64,000 bases of DNA from Catalinimonas niigatensis (GCF_030506285.1 NZ_CP119422.1:992001-1056000), one strand, 5' to 3'; shown: positions 53,121-62,328, counted from the first letter of the stretch. Notes: generated by a model not told the origin, from the letters alone. Program-made: numbers and translations.

Positions 53121-55094
53121 ATGCAAACTACAGCGAAGGATAATCTTTTGAAAAAAGCACAGCTTTGGCAGCTTATCTGTGCATCAGCCACTGACGTGCT
53201 CAGTTTTGACCAATTCAAAGAGATTTACTATAGCATCTACAAAAATGATCCTCTGGGTATAGCCTGGCTTCCTGATGAGAAAACTATTCGCAATGCCAAT
53301 GTCAGTCAGCTGATGCAAAAGCTAAACCTCAACAGCTATCAGGAATTACACACTTGGTCGGTGACCCACAGACATCTTTATTGGGAGAAAGCAATAGAAA
53401 CGCTCCAGATACAATTTGACCGCAACTATAGCCAAATATTGGATATTTCTGCTGGTGGGGCAGAGAATCCCGATTGGCTTCCCAACGGCAAGTTGAATAT
53501 CATCAAAAGTTGCTTTCAGGCCAAAGGCAACCAGACAGCTATCATTGCTTCTGATGAAGAGCAGACTATTCGTAAAATAAGTTATCAGGAACTTAAACTA
53601 CTGTGTAACCAAGTATCCAATGGTTTGGTGAAACAAAATCTTCAGGCCGGAGATAGAATCGTGCTGTATCTTCCGCTCTGTATAGAGGCTGTGGCCGCTT
53701 ATCTGGGCATCATTCAGGCCGGAATGGTGGCCGTATTGGTAGCTGATAGTTTTTCTCCTCAGGAACTGAAAAAGAGAATTGAAAGTAGTAATGCCCAAGC
53801 TGTGGTGACTTTTGATGCGTATAGGTATGGAGGAAAAGCACTCAAAATATATGACAAGATCAAAGCAGCTCAGGCGCCTGCTTCCATCATCATATCAAAC
53901 CAGACTGGATCTGATTTACGTGCAGAAGATGTCCTCTGGAAAGATTTTCTGGGGGATGTACACTTTTCGCCTGTCTCAGCTGAGCCGGAAACGTTGATCA
54001 GTATTTTATTTTCTTCAGGAACGACTAGCGAACCCAAAGCCATTCCCTGGACACAACTTACACCTATCAAATGCGCAGCAGATGCCCACTTTCATCAAGA
54101 TGTACATTCGGAAGATGTGCTGACGTGGACAACAGGTATGGGTTGGATGATGGGCCCCTGGACGATATTTGCAGCCTTGATGAACAAGGCTACGCTGGCG
54201 CTTTTCAATGGCTCAGCAGCCAGCCCTGCGTTCGGCAGTTTTGTAGAAAAAGCAGGAATCAGCATTCTTGGTACTATTCCATCTTTAGTCAAAGTCTGGC
54301 GAAATACCGGCTTGATGGAAAAGTACAACTGGAATATCCGGGTCTTTAGTTCTACCGGAGAACCCTCACAAGTTGAGGATTATTTGTACCTGATCTGGCT
54401 GGCAAAGTTCAAAGCGCCCATTATTGAGTATTGTGGAGGTACAGAAATTGGTGGAGGGTACATCACTGGTACTGTGGTTCAGCCTGCTTCACCCGCCACT
54501 TTCACCACAGCAACACTGGGTCTGGAGCTTTACTTCAGGGATGAAGAAAGGGGAAATATGGGTACACATCAGGATGGCGAAGTCTTTATTGTTCCTCCTT
54601 CCATCGGTCTTTCTCAGATGCTACTGAACCGGGATCATCATGCAGAATATTATGAAGGCACACCTCAGCTTAATGATGATACTCCGCTACGCAGGCATGG
54701 AGACAGCTATCAGCTTTATGCTGATCTTATAGAAGATACTACTTTTTACAAAAGCCGCGGCAGGGCAGATGACAGCATGAACCTGGGGGGTATCAAAGTA
54801 AGTGCAGTAGAAATAGAAAAGATTATCAATCAGCATCCTGCGGTTTATGAGAGCGCAGCGGTAGCGGTATCACCCAAAGATGGTGGACCGGAAGCATTGC
54901 TCATCTTCTATGTTCCTCAACACAAACAGATTGAAGAAGATCAACTCAAAAAAGAATGGCAGGTAATGCTGAGCCAGCAACTCAATCCACTCTTCCGTAT
55001 CAAAGAAATCATCAGGAAAGGGTCTTTACCCCGAACAGCATCCAATAAACTGATGCGCAGAACGCTACGAAAAGAATATATGGAAAAGTACTAA
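53121..55094 (+). CDS. Acyl-CoA synthetase of the AMP-binding family (acetoacetate-CoA-ligase-like)
   Basis: I start at the ATG at 53121 (MQTTAKDNLLKKAQLWQLI); an upstream TTG extension has no family character. The 657 residues have an N-terminal ACAS-type domain, the adenylation P-loop SILFSSGTTSEPKAIPW, STGEPS, EYCGGTEIGGGY, and the C-terminal YKSRGRADDSMNLGGIKVSAVEIE (hinge) and ASNKLMRRTLRKEY (catalytic Lys). It joins a carboxylate to CoA via an acyl-AMP. The long N-terminal domain is like acetoacetyl-CoA synthetase; the substrate is not proven. Confidence 0.87.
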   Translation: MQTTAKDNLLKKAQLWQLICASATDVLSFDQFKEIYYSIYKNDPLGIAWLPDEKTIRNANVSQLMQKLNLNSYQELHTWSVTHRHLYWEKAIETLQIQFDRNYSQILDISAGGAENPDWLPNGKLNIIKSCFQAKGNQTAIIASDEEQTIRKISYQELKLLCNQVSNGLVKQNLQAGDRIVLYLPLCIEAVAAYLGIIQAGMVAVLVADSFSPQELKKRIESSNAQAVVTFDAYRYGGKALKIYDKIKAAQAPASIIISNQTGSDLRAEDVLWKDFLGDVHFSPVSAEPETLISILFSSGTTSEPKAIPWTQLTPIKCAADAHFHQDVHSEDVLTWTTGMGWMMGPWTIFAALMNKATLALFNGSAASPAFGSFVEKAGISILGTIPSLVKVWRNTGLMEKYNWNIRVFSSTGEPSQVEDYLYLIWLAKFKAPIIEYCGGTEIGGGYITGTVVQPASPATFTTATLGLELYFRDEERGNMGTHQDGEVFIVPPSIGLSQMLLNRDHHAEYYEGTPQLNDDTPLRRHGDSYQLYADLIEDTTFYKSRGRADDSMNLGGIKVSAVEIEKIINQHPAVYESAAVAVSPKDGGPEALLIFYVPQHKQIEEDQLKKEWQVMLSQQLNPLFRIKEIIRKGSLPRTASNKLMRRTLRKEYMEKY

Positions 55095-55098
55095 TCTC

Positions 55099-55125
55099 CA
55101 GTCGCTAGTGAGACACGAGCGACTG
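55099..55125 (+). terminator. Candidate terminator hairpin after the acyl-CoA synthetase
   Basis: CAGTCGCT, 11-nt loop, AGCGACTG directly after the stop; the following TTAAT is a poor T run, so termination may be weak. Confidence 0.4.
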
Positions 55126-55187
55126 TTAATACAGAGAAATAACTGTCAGACCAAAAACCATCACTATTTATTTTCCCTTAAACATTC

Positions 55188-57677
55188 ATGTCCAAGCTCC
55201 ATCTTCAGTCTGACTCTTTAGTGCCTGCCCTTCGCTGGTTCAAACAACAGGGATGGAAACCTTTTGATTTTCAGCAGGAGGTTTGGGAAGCTTATCTGAA
55301 CGGAGAGAGTGGGCTTCTGAATGCACCTACTGGCAGTGGAAAAACCTATGCGCTCTGGCTGGCCTGCCTGCTGGATTTTATCCGCAAACATCCGAACGAT
55401 TATGAAGAGAGAAAGCGCAATGGATTACAGCTTATCTGGATTACTCCACTGAAAGCTCTGGCCAAAGACATACAAATCAATATGGAGCGTGCCTGCGAAG
55501 GCATGAACGTTCCTTGGCAAGTAGCTGTGCGCAGCGGAGATACTTCTACCAGCGACCGGCAAAAACAGATGCGCAGCATGCCTGAATGCCTGATTACCAC
55601 GCCAGAAAGTCTGCACCTGCTGATCAGCCAGAAAGACCACAGTCGCCTCTTCAAAAATTTACAATGTGTCATTGTAGATGAGTGGCACGAACTACTGGGT
55701 ACCAAACGAGGTGTGCAATTAGAATTAGGATTGAGCCGGATAAAAGTAATACATCCCAAACTGAAAATCTGGGGAGTATCGGCCACTATCGGCAATCTGG
55801 AGCAGGCCAAAGATATTTTATTAGGCCCTGATCATTGCCTTCCCCACCGCATCGTAAAATCCAACATTGAAAAGCAGATAGAGATTGAAAGTATCCTTCC
55901 TGATGAAATAGAAAAATTCCCCTGGGCCGGGCACCTGGGTATCAGAATGATGCACAAGATTTTGCCTATCATAGAACGGAGCAAAACCACTCTCTTATTT
56001 ACCAATACCCGTGCCCAGACCGAAATCTGGTACCAGACCTTGCTGACTAAGGTACCAGACCTTGCCGGACAGATGGCCATGCACCACGGCTCGCTAGATA
56101 ATAGCGTACGCACCTGGGTAGAAGATGCCCTGCATCAGGGTATGCTCAAGCTGGTGGTCTGTACTTCCAGTCTGGATCTGGGCGTAGACTTTCGTCCGGT
56201 AGAAACAGTTATTCAGGTGGGGAGCCCCAAAGGAATTGCCCGTTTTATACAAAGGGCAGGACGAAGTGGGCACCAGCCGGGAGCAGTAAGCCGTATCTAT
56301 TTTTTGCCTACCCACTCCCTGGAACTGCTGGAAGGCGCGGCTATTAAAGAAGCGATCAAGCAGAAAGTTTACGAATCCAGAAAGCCCCTGGAAAAGTCTT
56401 TTGATGTGCTGGTACAATACCTGGTCACACTGGCCGTAGGGGAAGGCTTTCGGGAAACCGAAGTTTTTCAGCAGGTCAGGCAGACCTATGCTTTCCGCGA
56501 GATTACACAAGAAGAATGGCAATGGGCGCTGCAATTCATCACCACTGGCGGCGACAGCCTGGGCCAATATGATGAATTTGCCAAAGTGATCGTAGATGAA
56601 AATAGCACCTACAAAGTAGATAACCGGAGGACAGCCATGCGGCACCGTATGTCTATGGGTACCATTGTCAGCGACCCGGTGCTGAAAGTCAAATTCATCA
56701 GCGGAGGCTTTATAGGTACGATAGAAGAAAGCTTTATTTCCAGACTAAAAAAAGGCGACAACTTCTGGTTTGCCGGACGCAACCTCAAGTTTGAGCGTAT
56801 CAAAGAGATGACCGTACTGGTACGCAAAGCCCGTGGTAAGGATGGGATCATACCCCGTTGGTCGGGAGGACGCATGGCCTTGTCCACTCAACTTTCAGCC
56901 ATGATCCGCTATAAGCTTGATGAATATTTACAAGGAGACGCTCAGGACATAGAACTGAAAGTCCTTCAACCTCTCCTCTCTTTGCAAGACGTATGGTCTT
57001 CCCTACCTGACCGTCATAGCTTCCTGATAGAGAAGCTCACTTCCAAAGAAGGTCATCATGTGTACATGTACCCCTTTGCCGGAAGAGCAGTGCATGAGCT
57101 TTTATCTACGCTGATCGCCTGGCGCATCAGCCGGATTCACCCTATTACTTTCTCTATTGCTATGAATGACTATGGCTTTGAGCTACTCTCTGATACGGAA
57201 ATACCTTTGGAAGAAGCACTGGAACTGGACTTATTTACCGGCGATCATCTGATGGAAGATATCCTGGAAAGCGTCAACAGTACCGAGATGGCCAAGCGAC
57301 GATTCCGTGAGATTGCTACCATTTCAGGACTGGTATTTCAAGGCTATCCTGGTAAGCCTATCGGAACCAGGCATTTGCAGGCCACTTCTCAAATCATATA
57401 CGACGTATTCAGAGAATACGACCCGCATAACCTTTTGATTACACAAGCTATGCAGGAGGCACTCTATCAACAGGTGGAGCACTCCCAACTGGCAGAGATT
57501 ATGCAAAATATACGGCAGCAGGAGATCATCATTGAGCATCCCCCCTATCCTACTCCTTTTGCTTTTCCCATCATGGTAGATCGCATAAGAGAAAAGATCA
57601 GCTCAGAATCCCTGGAAGATCGCATCCGCAAGATGCAACTGGAACTGGAAGCTTATGCCGCTTTTGGAGAGCAGTAG
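55188..57677 (+). CDS. Lhr-like DExH helicase (ligase-associated DNA damage response type)
   Basis: 829 residues. The helicase core is complete: NAPTGSGKTYAL (motif I), WITPLKALAKD (Ia), TTPESLHLL, VIVDEWHELLG (II, DEWH), SATIGN (III), LLFTNTRAQTE (IV), VVCTSSLDLGVDF (V) and QRAGRSGHQPG (VI). The C-terminal about 400 residues fit the Lhr-core extension. This is the family normally found beside an ATP-dependent ligase, an exonuclease and the PdeM phosphoesterase; none is adjacent here, so it is a dispersed member. It unwinds DNA 3'-5' and is linked to repair. Confidence 0.9.
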   Translation: MSKLHLQSDSLVPALRWFKQQGWKPFDFQQEVWEAYLNGESGLLNAPTGSGKTYALWLACLLDFIRKHPNDYEERKRNGLQLIWITPLKALAKDIQINMERACEGMNVPWQVAVRSGDTSTSDRQKQMRSMPECLITTPESLHLLISQKDHSRLFKNLQCVIVDEWHELLGTKRGVQLELGLSRIKVIHPKLKIWGVSATIGNLEQAKDILLGPDHCLPHRIVKSNIEKQIEIESILPDEIEKFPWAGHLGIRMMHKILPIIERSKTTLLFTNTRAQTEIWYQTLLTKVPDLAGQMAMHHGSLDNSVRTWVEDALHQGMLKLVVCTSSLDLGVDFRPVETVIQVGSPKGIARFIQRAGRSGHQPGAVSRIYFLPTHSLELLEGAAIKEAIKQKVYESRKPLEKSFDVLVQYLVTLAVGEGFRETEVFQQVRQTYAFREITQEEWQWALQFITTGGDSLGQYDEFAKVIVDENSTYKVDNRRTAMRHRMSMGTIVSDPVLKVKFISGGFIGTIEESFISRLKKGDNFWFAGRNLKFERIKEMTVLVRKARGKDGIIPRWSGGRMALSTQLSAMIRYKLDEYLQGDAQDIELKVLQPLLSLQDVWSSLPDRHSFLIEKLTSKEGHHVYMYPFAGRAVHELLSTLIAWRISRIHPITFSIAMNDYGFELLSDTEIPLEEALELDLFTGDHLMEDILESVNSTEMAKRRFREIATISGLVFQGYPGKPIGTRHLQATSQIIYDVFREYDPHNLLITQAMQEALYQQVEHSQLAEIMQNIRQQEIIIEHPPYPTPFAFPIMVDRIREKISSESLEDRIRKMQLELEAYAAFGEQ

Positions 57678-57733
57678 GCCCAGGTCTATATTAAATAGAA
57701 GATAAAACTTTTACCTGCCTCATTACACATTCC

Positions 57734-57800
57734 TGATAACGATAAGCATAGCCTATGGCGAGGCCATCGGCCGAAGCGTAGAGGCTATGCCATGTTAGCA
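57734..57800. repeat. attC-like stem-loop downstream of the DUF1566 lipoprotein gene
   Basis: GCATAGCCT (57,746-57,754) pairs with AGGCTATGC (57,782-57,790) around GGCCATCGGCC. ATAAC and GTTAG lie just outside the arms, giving the AAC...GTT ends of integron attC sites. The lipoprotein gene lies directly to its right. Core sequences do not fit the strict attC consensus, so the name is by shape only. Confidence 0.45.
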
Positions 57801-57841
57801 AATGTGATTTACATCCTCCCACTGCTGAGTTTCATCACAAC

Positions 57842-58678
57842 CTAGTCTTTTCTTATACATCGGCAATTATATTCTGATTCACTATACTTGTTTAAACTAT
57901 AGTAGGAAGAGGAGTTGCCGTCAACCTTGAGTGCATAAGCGGAGAATAGCTGTTGTTCATCCTCAGTAGAACTCCAATACATATTCCTTTCTTTCTTAGA
58001 TAAGAGATGATTACTTGCTAAAGAATCAAGCTCAACAATGGAGGGAAGGTACCAATCATCATAACCATATGCCTGTAAACTGTCACAAAACTTAGCTACT
58101 ATGTATAATCCTCCACTAGAATATTTCTCAAAGTCTTTCATCAACACTTCAGTATTAGCTTGACCATCTGTCCAACTGGTAGCACCAGATGGTTGGAGAC
58201 TGACTTGGTAAGTACCTGAATCTTGGCTTTCATACACATAATCTGCAGGATACACTATCAATATGGAATTCTGATACCCAAGGGTAGGCAGTCTGTCGGT
58301 GGTAGTAAATTTTCCTAAGGGACTATCCTTGGCCTCCCCATTGGCTTTGATCTGTATTTTCCAGAAATATTCAGTGTTCAATTCTAACGCACTGCACTCA
58401 AACGTAGAACCAACCAGGTCTGAACCAAGATCGGAGGCTATTAATTGCAAATCATCACGAGATGTTCCTAAGTAAACATCATAATGATAAGTATCTACTA
58501 TAGGATAATTGGTGTTGGGGTTCTGCCACTCCAACATCACGTCAAGTGGTTGATCTGTCGCACCTTCCATCGGAGTAATAAGTTCTACAGGATATTTTAC
58601 AATTTCTTCTTCCTCCTGACATGAACTAATCAGCATTAATGCTACTGCACTAATCAAAATTGTTTTTACATTAATCAT
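57842..58678 (-). CDS. Lipoprotein with fibronectin-like and DUF1566 (Lcl) domains
   Basis: 278 residues. Lipobox ISSC (Cys20) is followed by acidic EEEE. Residues about 35-130 are a fibronectin type III-like domain (TPMEGATDQPLDVMLEWQNP, LNTEYFWKIQIKANG). The C-terminus is a DUF1566/Lcl domain with YDDWYLPSIVELDSL and MYWSSTE, ending YNCRCIRKD. Surface exposure is likely. It sits between two stem-loop elements, like a cassette gene, in minus orientation, and is AT-richer than its neighbours. Confidence 0.85.
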   Translation of the reverse strand: MINVKTILISAVALMLISSCQEEEEIVKYPVELITPMEGATDQPLDVMLEWQNPNTNYPIVDTYHYDVYLGTSRDDLQLIASDLGSDLVGSTFECSALELNTEYFWKIQIKANGEAKDSPLGKFTTTDRLPTLGYQNSILIVYPADYVYESQDSGTYQVSLQPSGATSWTDGQANTEVLMKDFEKYSSGGLYIVAKFCDSLQAYGYDDWYLPSIVELDSLASNHLLSKKERNMYWSSTEDEQQLFSAYALKVDGNSSSYYSLNKYSESEYNCRCIRKD

Positions 58679-58716
58679 TATTTTATTTCATAAATATATA
58701 ATTCATCTTCTCATAT

Positions 58717-58844
58717 GTGCTAACGGCCGATGCATGTGTGTGCCGGCTAGTTGGCTATTTATCTTTCTTTTATCAATATGCGTGCTTGGTGCAACTAATG
58801 TGCTAGCAAATAAATGCCAGGCTCACATATGAATTTTGTTGGCA
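58717..58844. repeat. attC-like element with GTGCTAAC / GTTGGCAC ends
   Basis: It starts GTGCTAACG and ends TTTTGTTGGCAC, imperfect inverted termini 128 bp apart. Inside the termini TCATATGTG (58,711) and CACATATGA (58,824) pair perfectly. Both neighbouring genes are on the minus strand and the next GTGCTAACG (59,258) is just upstream of the second gene, giving a gene-element-gene-element order. Confidence 0.5.
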
Positions 58845-58853
58845 CCAGTGATT

Positions 58854-59249
58854 TCATTTACTTATCCATCTGTTATTAATTCCTTCAGCTTCTGCATAGA
58901 CAATTTCAGCATCTCCAAAAATCAATAGCGTTCCCATATCAGCTCCAAGCGTTTCTCTCAATGCAGATTCAATATCAAGTCTTCTGCCATCAATATTTTT
59001 ATTTTCTGAAATGACATAGCAGTCTTTCAAGTTTCCTATCTTTTTAATCTTTTCGTTGATCAGCTTGTGTTCACCTGCTTCAATTTCCTCAAATAGATCT
59101 TTATTCAGAAAATTCACATGCGATAAATCCTTTATGAATTTCTCCCTTGTCTTTTCTTTCTGAATGAAGGATAGATATCTTTCTCTTTTCATTTTCAAAA
59201 TAAAACGTTCTATCACTTTTGCTTCTAGATCAAGTTCTTGTTTTTTCAT
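58854..59249 (-). CDS. Conserved hypothetical cytosolic protein (KxREKFIxxLxH type)
   Basis: I use the ATG at 59249 (MKKQELDLEAKVIERFIL); a longer frame from 59348 adds residues encoded by a repeat element. The 131 residues are charged and helical first (KRERYLSFIQKEKTREKFIKDLSHVNFL), then alpha/beta (YVISENKNIDGRRLDI, GTLLIFGDAEIVYAEAEGINNRWISK). Similar proteins are scattered in many bacteria as hypotheticals, often in integron-like or accessory regions. It is flanked 5' by CGTTAGCAC and 3' by GTGCCAAC in its own orientation. No function can be assigned. Confidence 0.75.
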   Translation of the reverse strand: MKKQELDLEAKVIERFILKMKRERYLSFIQKEKTREKFIKDLSHVNFLNKDLFEEIEAGEHKLINEKIKKIGNLKDCYVISENKNIDGRRLDIESALRETLGADMGTLLIFGDAEIVYAEAEGINNRWISK

Positions 59250-59547
59250 TCCATTGGTGCTAACGATTGTAGATACGCCATACATGGCAGTTATTTTCCA
59301 TATAGCATTCCCAAGATATACCTTTTTGTATGTTTTTTTGTATGTCATGTATGAAAATGGTCAGTTTCATGATTATCCGTTTGTAAGTGTTTGTTAAGCG
59401 TTTACAAACGCTTTAGGTAAGCTAACGCTCTACTGCACTACAATAGCATTAGAAATAAAACAAGCATTTTGAATGTGTTCTCTGTGCTGCCTTGCATTGT
59501 TACATCCTTCCTTGGGTGCGCACTGCCGGGGCGAAGGTTAATCTCTG

Positions 59548-59748
59548 TTACTTTGCAACTGCTCCCGGAGGGAGCGATGACTGAGCCATATCGTTTATTA
59601 CATGCTCCTTACGGGAGCAGGTCCTGCGCTATATTGTTTCGTACATGCTCCTTACAGGAGCAATGGCTCAGCGATATTGATCTGGAACTGCTCCCTGGGG
59701 GAGCAACTGCAAAGTAAGCTTGATTTGTTATCGCTCCCTCCCACCAGT
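59548..59748. repeat. Array of TGCTCC-N5-GGAGCA palindromes at an exact 43-bp period
   Basis: Four 17-bp hairpins start at 59560, 59603, 59646 and 59689, exactly 43 bp apart; a fifth at 59732 keeps only the left arm. Spacers 1 and 2 are alike (CTGAGCCATATCGTTT / CTGCGCTATATTGTTT). Spacer 1 CTGAGCCAT and spacer 3 ATGGCTCAG are reverse complements. TTACTTTGCA (59,548) and TGCAAAGTAA (59,708) frame the four units as an outer inverted repeat. The rest of the 59,250-59,869 gap holds a GTGCTAACG end and a hairpin AAGCGTTT-AC-AAACGCTT (59,396). It precedes a 214-residue gene by 122 bp. Confidence 0.82.
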
Positions 59749-59869
59749 GGCTCAGGGGGCAAAAGCTTCTTTTGGCTTCTTCTGCTTAACCTTAGCCGTG
59801 TAGGTTTTGCTGTATTCATGATATGGAGAAAGGGGGTGTTTATGCTAATTTCATCATCAAAAAATAAAT

Positions 59870-60514
59870 ATGTTGAAGAAGAAAAGTATTTACGACGAGC
59901 TGGAAAACAACCGCCTGGCCATTGGTGGTGCTCTGGCCAATCCCGCGATCGTCAAAGCACTGTCTCCCCTGGGTTTTGACCGTAAGGAAATCCTATCCGG
60001 CAAGGCCCTGCTGCAGAAGATGATGAACCAGCAGGAGGAGCGCCTGCATGAAGAAAATCTACAGAAGGCCAGCACGGACCAGCTTCGCAAAGCCTATCAG
60101 GAGGCCAATACCCTCTACATGAAGCATGTGAAGTTTGCCCGAATGGTGATCCCTGCCCAGAGCCAGCTCTGGAATGACATGAAACTGAGCGGCATCCGCC
60201 GTAAAGATATAGCGGGTTGGCTGGGACAAGTGCAGTCTTTTTATCGCTATGCCACTACGGCAGCCGGATTGCTGGCAGAGCGGGGCATCACTGCCGATGA
60301 GTTGGCGCAGGCACAGGCCATGATAGAGGCCGTAGCCGATGCAAGAGTGCAGCAAAACAGCTGCAAGGGCAACAAGCAGCTCGCCAGAGAACGGCGTGAT
60401 AAAGAGCGGAAAGAGATGCAGCTATGGATGAGTAAATTCATCAAGGCCGCCCGATTTGCCTTTGATGAAAATAAGCAGCAACTGGAAGCGCTGGGCATCC
60501 TGGTGCGTTCATGA
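59870..60514 (+). CDS. Uncharacterised 214-residue helical protein, paralogue of 41,315-41,959
   Basis: The same length as its paralogue and alignable throughout: LGFDRKEILSGKALL with GFGYDEGKLGVADNLL, NTLYMKHVKFAR, WLGQVQSFYRY, QAMIEAVADARVQQ, ERRDK, WMSKFIKAARFAF and QLEALGILV. One cysteine (about 163), no signal peptide, all-helical by composition, basic N-terminus (MLKKKS). It follows the 43-bp palindrome array by 122 bp. The best-conserved parts are the central WLGQV/FY block and the C-terminal WM..F...A..A block, which may form the core of a helical bundle. Unknown function. Confidence 0.8.
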   Translation: MLKKKSIYDELENNRLAIGGALANPAIVKALSPLGFDRKEILSGKALLQKMMNQQEERLHEENLQKASTDQLRKAYQEANTLYMKHVKFARMVIPAQSQLWNDMKLSGIRRKDIAGWLGQVQSFYRYATTAAGLLAERGITADELAQAQAMIEAVADARVQQNSCKGNKQLARERRDKERKEMQLWMSKFIKAARFAFDENKQQLEALGILVRS

Positions 60515-60520
60515 GATTGA

Positions 60521-60610
60521 TGTTCAGCATGCAAAGTTCACAGTTTAAGGTTCATAGTTGTAGATTGAACTCTGAATGCTGAACTTTGAACGCTGTACTC
60601 TGAACTGTAT
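60521..60610. repeat. GTTCA-rich inverted repeat between convergent genes
   Basis: GTTCAGCAT (60,522) pairs with ATGCTGAAC (60,576); AAAGTTCA and TGAACTTT nest with it, and further GTTCA/TGAAC steps follow (ACAGTT, AACTGT). It fills the gap between the 214-residue gene and ppx and probably serves as a bidirectional terminator or hairpin. Confidence 0.5.
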
Positions 60611-60626
60611 GCTTACGATAAAGTGA

Positions 60627-62177
60627 CTAGGAAGGGTCAGCAGGAACAGGTTCTAACGTGATATCACGGCCCAATGCTTTTGCCAGGGGGGCAAGGTGAC
60701 GACGTGTGGCCCAGAGTTCCAGCTTCATGTTTTCCGGGCGACCGGCGATCTGTAGCACCAGCTTTTTCCTGGAATGCTTGCAGACGACCTCTTTTACCAG
60801 TTGGTTTTTGGTACGGTCCAGGCTTACTGCTACTCTCAATATCCCCGAGAGTATACGGACAGTATTCTTTTGTGCTTTGGTTAACTTCTTAAACTTCTTG
60901 TGCTTCTTGGCAGGCGCTTTTTTACGATGATAGCGCACCACCTGGCTGATCAGCAGTATTTCTTCATCGTTGAAGCCCCGGAGGCCTGCATGAGCAATGA
61001 TGTAGCGGGAGTGCTTGTGGTAGCGTTCAAAGCGAATGTACTGCCCCACACTATGCAGTAGGGAAGCATACTCCACTATATCACGCTCAAAATCTCCTAA
61101 CCCATGCAACTTACTGCTGTGGTCAAATAGCTGGAGAGCAAGTGAAGCTACATGCATTTTTTGCTCCCAGTCTACATTGAACTGATACGCCAGTTGAAAA
61201 GCACTTTTATGTCGTAGGTCTTTAGATTCAGGGAAGTTAGCGATACTCTGGGTATGGTTCTCCAGATAGTCCAGGATCAAACCCTCTCTGAGTGAGGCAT
61301 CGCAAAGCGTGATCTCCTCTACGCCAGCCATCTGAAGTAATTGCACCAGCAAAGCGCCTCCCAAATGAATGGCATCTGCCCTTTTCTCTCCTATTCCGTT
61401 GATGCCTGCCCTCTTTTCAGGCTTCATCTTCAGTAATTGTTTTGTCAGATTGTCCAGGTCGCTGAGCTTCACCACTTCTGCATTGACCGACTTCATAGGC
61501 TTGCCACCGGCAGCTATATGGGCAGCTTCTCCCAGGGTGCGTATGGTGCCGGAAGTACCAATGATACGGCTAAAGCCCAGGTCTTTGGCTTCCTGGATGA
61601 TGTTTTGGGCTACAAAACGAATGTGAGCTTCCAACACTCCTATAGCTTCCTCACCTACACTTCCTTCACCGCTAAACATATCCAGGAGGCGCAGCACACC
61701 CAGCTTCATGCTTTTACCCATCAGGATTTCCTGCTCATTCCCTACCGTAATCTCAGTGCTTCCTCCTCCTATATCAATCACCATCGCATGCGCTCCCTGT
61801 AAGGCAATCTCGTTGCGTACTGCTTTAAAGATCAGCCTCGCTTCTTTACTACCTGAGATAACTTCCGGTGAAATACCCGTTTCCCTTACCAGTTCATTCA
61901 GGAAATCTCCTCCATTGTGGGCTTCGCGGATCGCACTGGTGGCCACGGTAATGATCTCATCAGCACCTCTCTGATCTGCCAGTTGCACATAACGCCTGAT
62001 GGTTTCCAATCCTTCCCTATAAGCACGCTCACTTAGATTATTTGTCGCAAATACTCCTTCTCCCAGCTTCACCATCTCTTTTTCACGGTCAATAATCTGG
62101 AAACTATTTCTGTGGGTCACCTTTGCGATCACCATATGAATAGAATTGGTTCCAATGTCTATTGCGGCTAGTTTCAT
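60627..62177 (-). CDS. ppx: Ppx/GppA exopolyphosphatase-family protein
   Basis: 516 residues. The ASKHA ATPase-like fold shows AAIDIGTNSIHMVIA at the start, TSAIREAHNG, and VIDIGGGSTEI (phosphate loop). A C-terminal HD-like domain (about 330-510) contains LLHSVGQYIRF. It cleaves terminal phosphates from polyphosphate, or pppGpp, in the cytosol. It is one transcription unit and convergent with the 214-residue gene. Confidence 0.93.
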   Translation of the reverse strand: MKLAAIDIGTNSIHMVIAKVTHRNSFQIIDREKEMVKLGEGVFATNNLSERAYREGLETIRRYVQLADQRGADEIITVATSAIREAHNGGDFLNELVRETGISPEVISGSKEARLIFKAVRNEIALQGAHAMVIDIGGGSTEITVGNEQEILMGKSMKLGVLRLLDMFSGEGSVGEEAIGVLEAHIRFVAQNIIQEAKDLGFSRIIGTSGTIRTLGEAAHIAAGGKPMKSVNAEVVKLSDLDNLTKQLLKMKPEKRAGINGIGEKRADAIHLGGALLVQLLQMAGVEEITLCDASLREGLILDYLENHTQSIANFPESKDLRHKSAFQLAYQFNVDWEQKMHVASLALQLFDHSSKLHGLGDFERDIVEYASLLHSVGQYIRFERYHKHSRYIIAHAGLRGFNDEEILLISQVVRYHRKKAPAKKHKKFKKLTKAQKNTVRILSGILRVAVSLDRTKNQLVKEVVCKHSRKKLVLQIAGRPENMKLELWATRRHLAPLAKALGRDITLEPVPADPS

Positions 62178-62272
62178 GGATAGGCCTGTTAGTAGGTTAG
62201 GATAGATGATCTATTTTGAGTCTTCAATATACTGATCGCTTACAAATAAAAGCAGTATGGCACTGATGAATT

Positions 62273-62304
62273 AAAAAAAGTCTGCTCACATCCAGTAAGC
62301 AGAC
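62273..62304 (-). terminator. Terminator after tpx
   Basis: On the minus strand GTCTGCT, an 11-nt loop, AGCAGAC and seven Ts, 25 bp after the tpx stop. Confidence 0.8.
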
Positions 62305-62328
62305 CTTGAAACTTTTATCTAAAACATA

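Noticed and set aside
59516-59523. GTGCGCAC as an extra upstream unit of the 43-bp array
   Set aside because: It is near the expected phase but off-centre and does not resemble TGCTCC-N5-GGAGCA.
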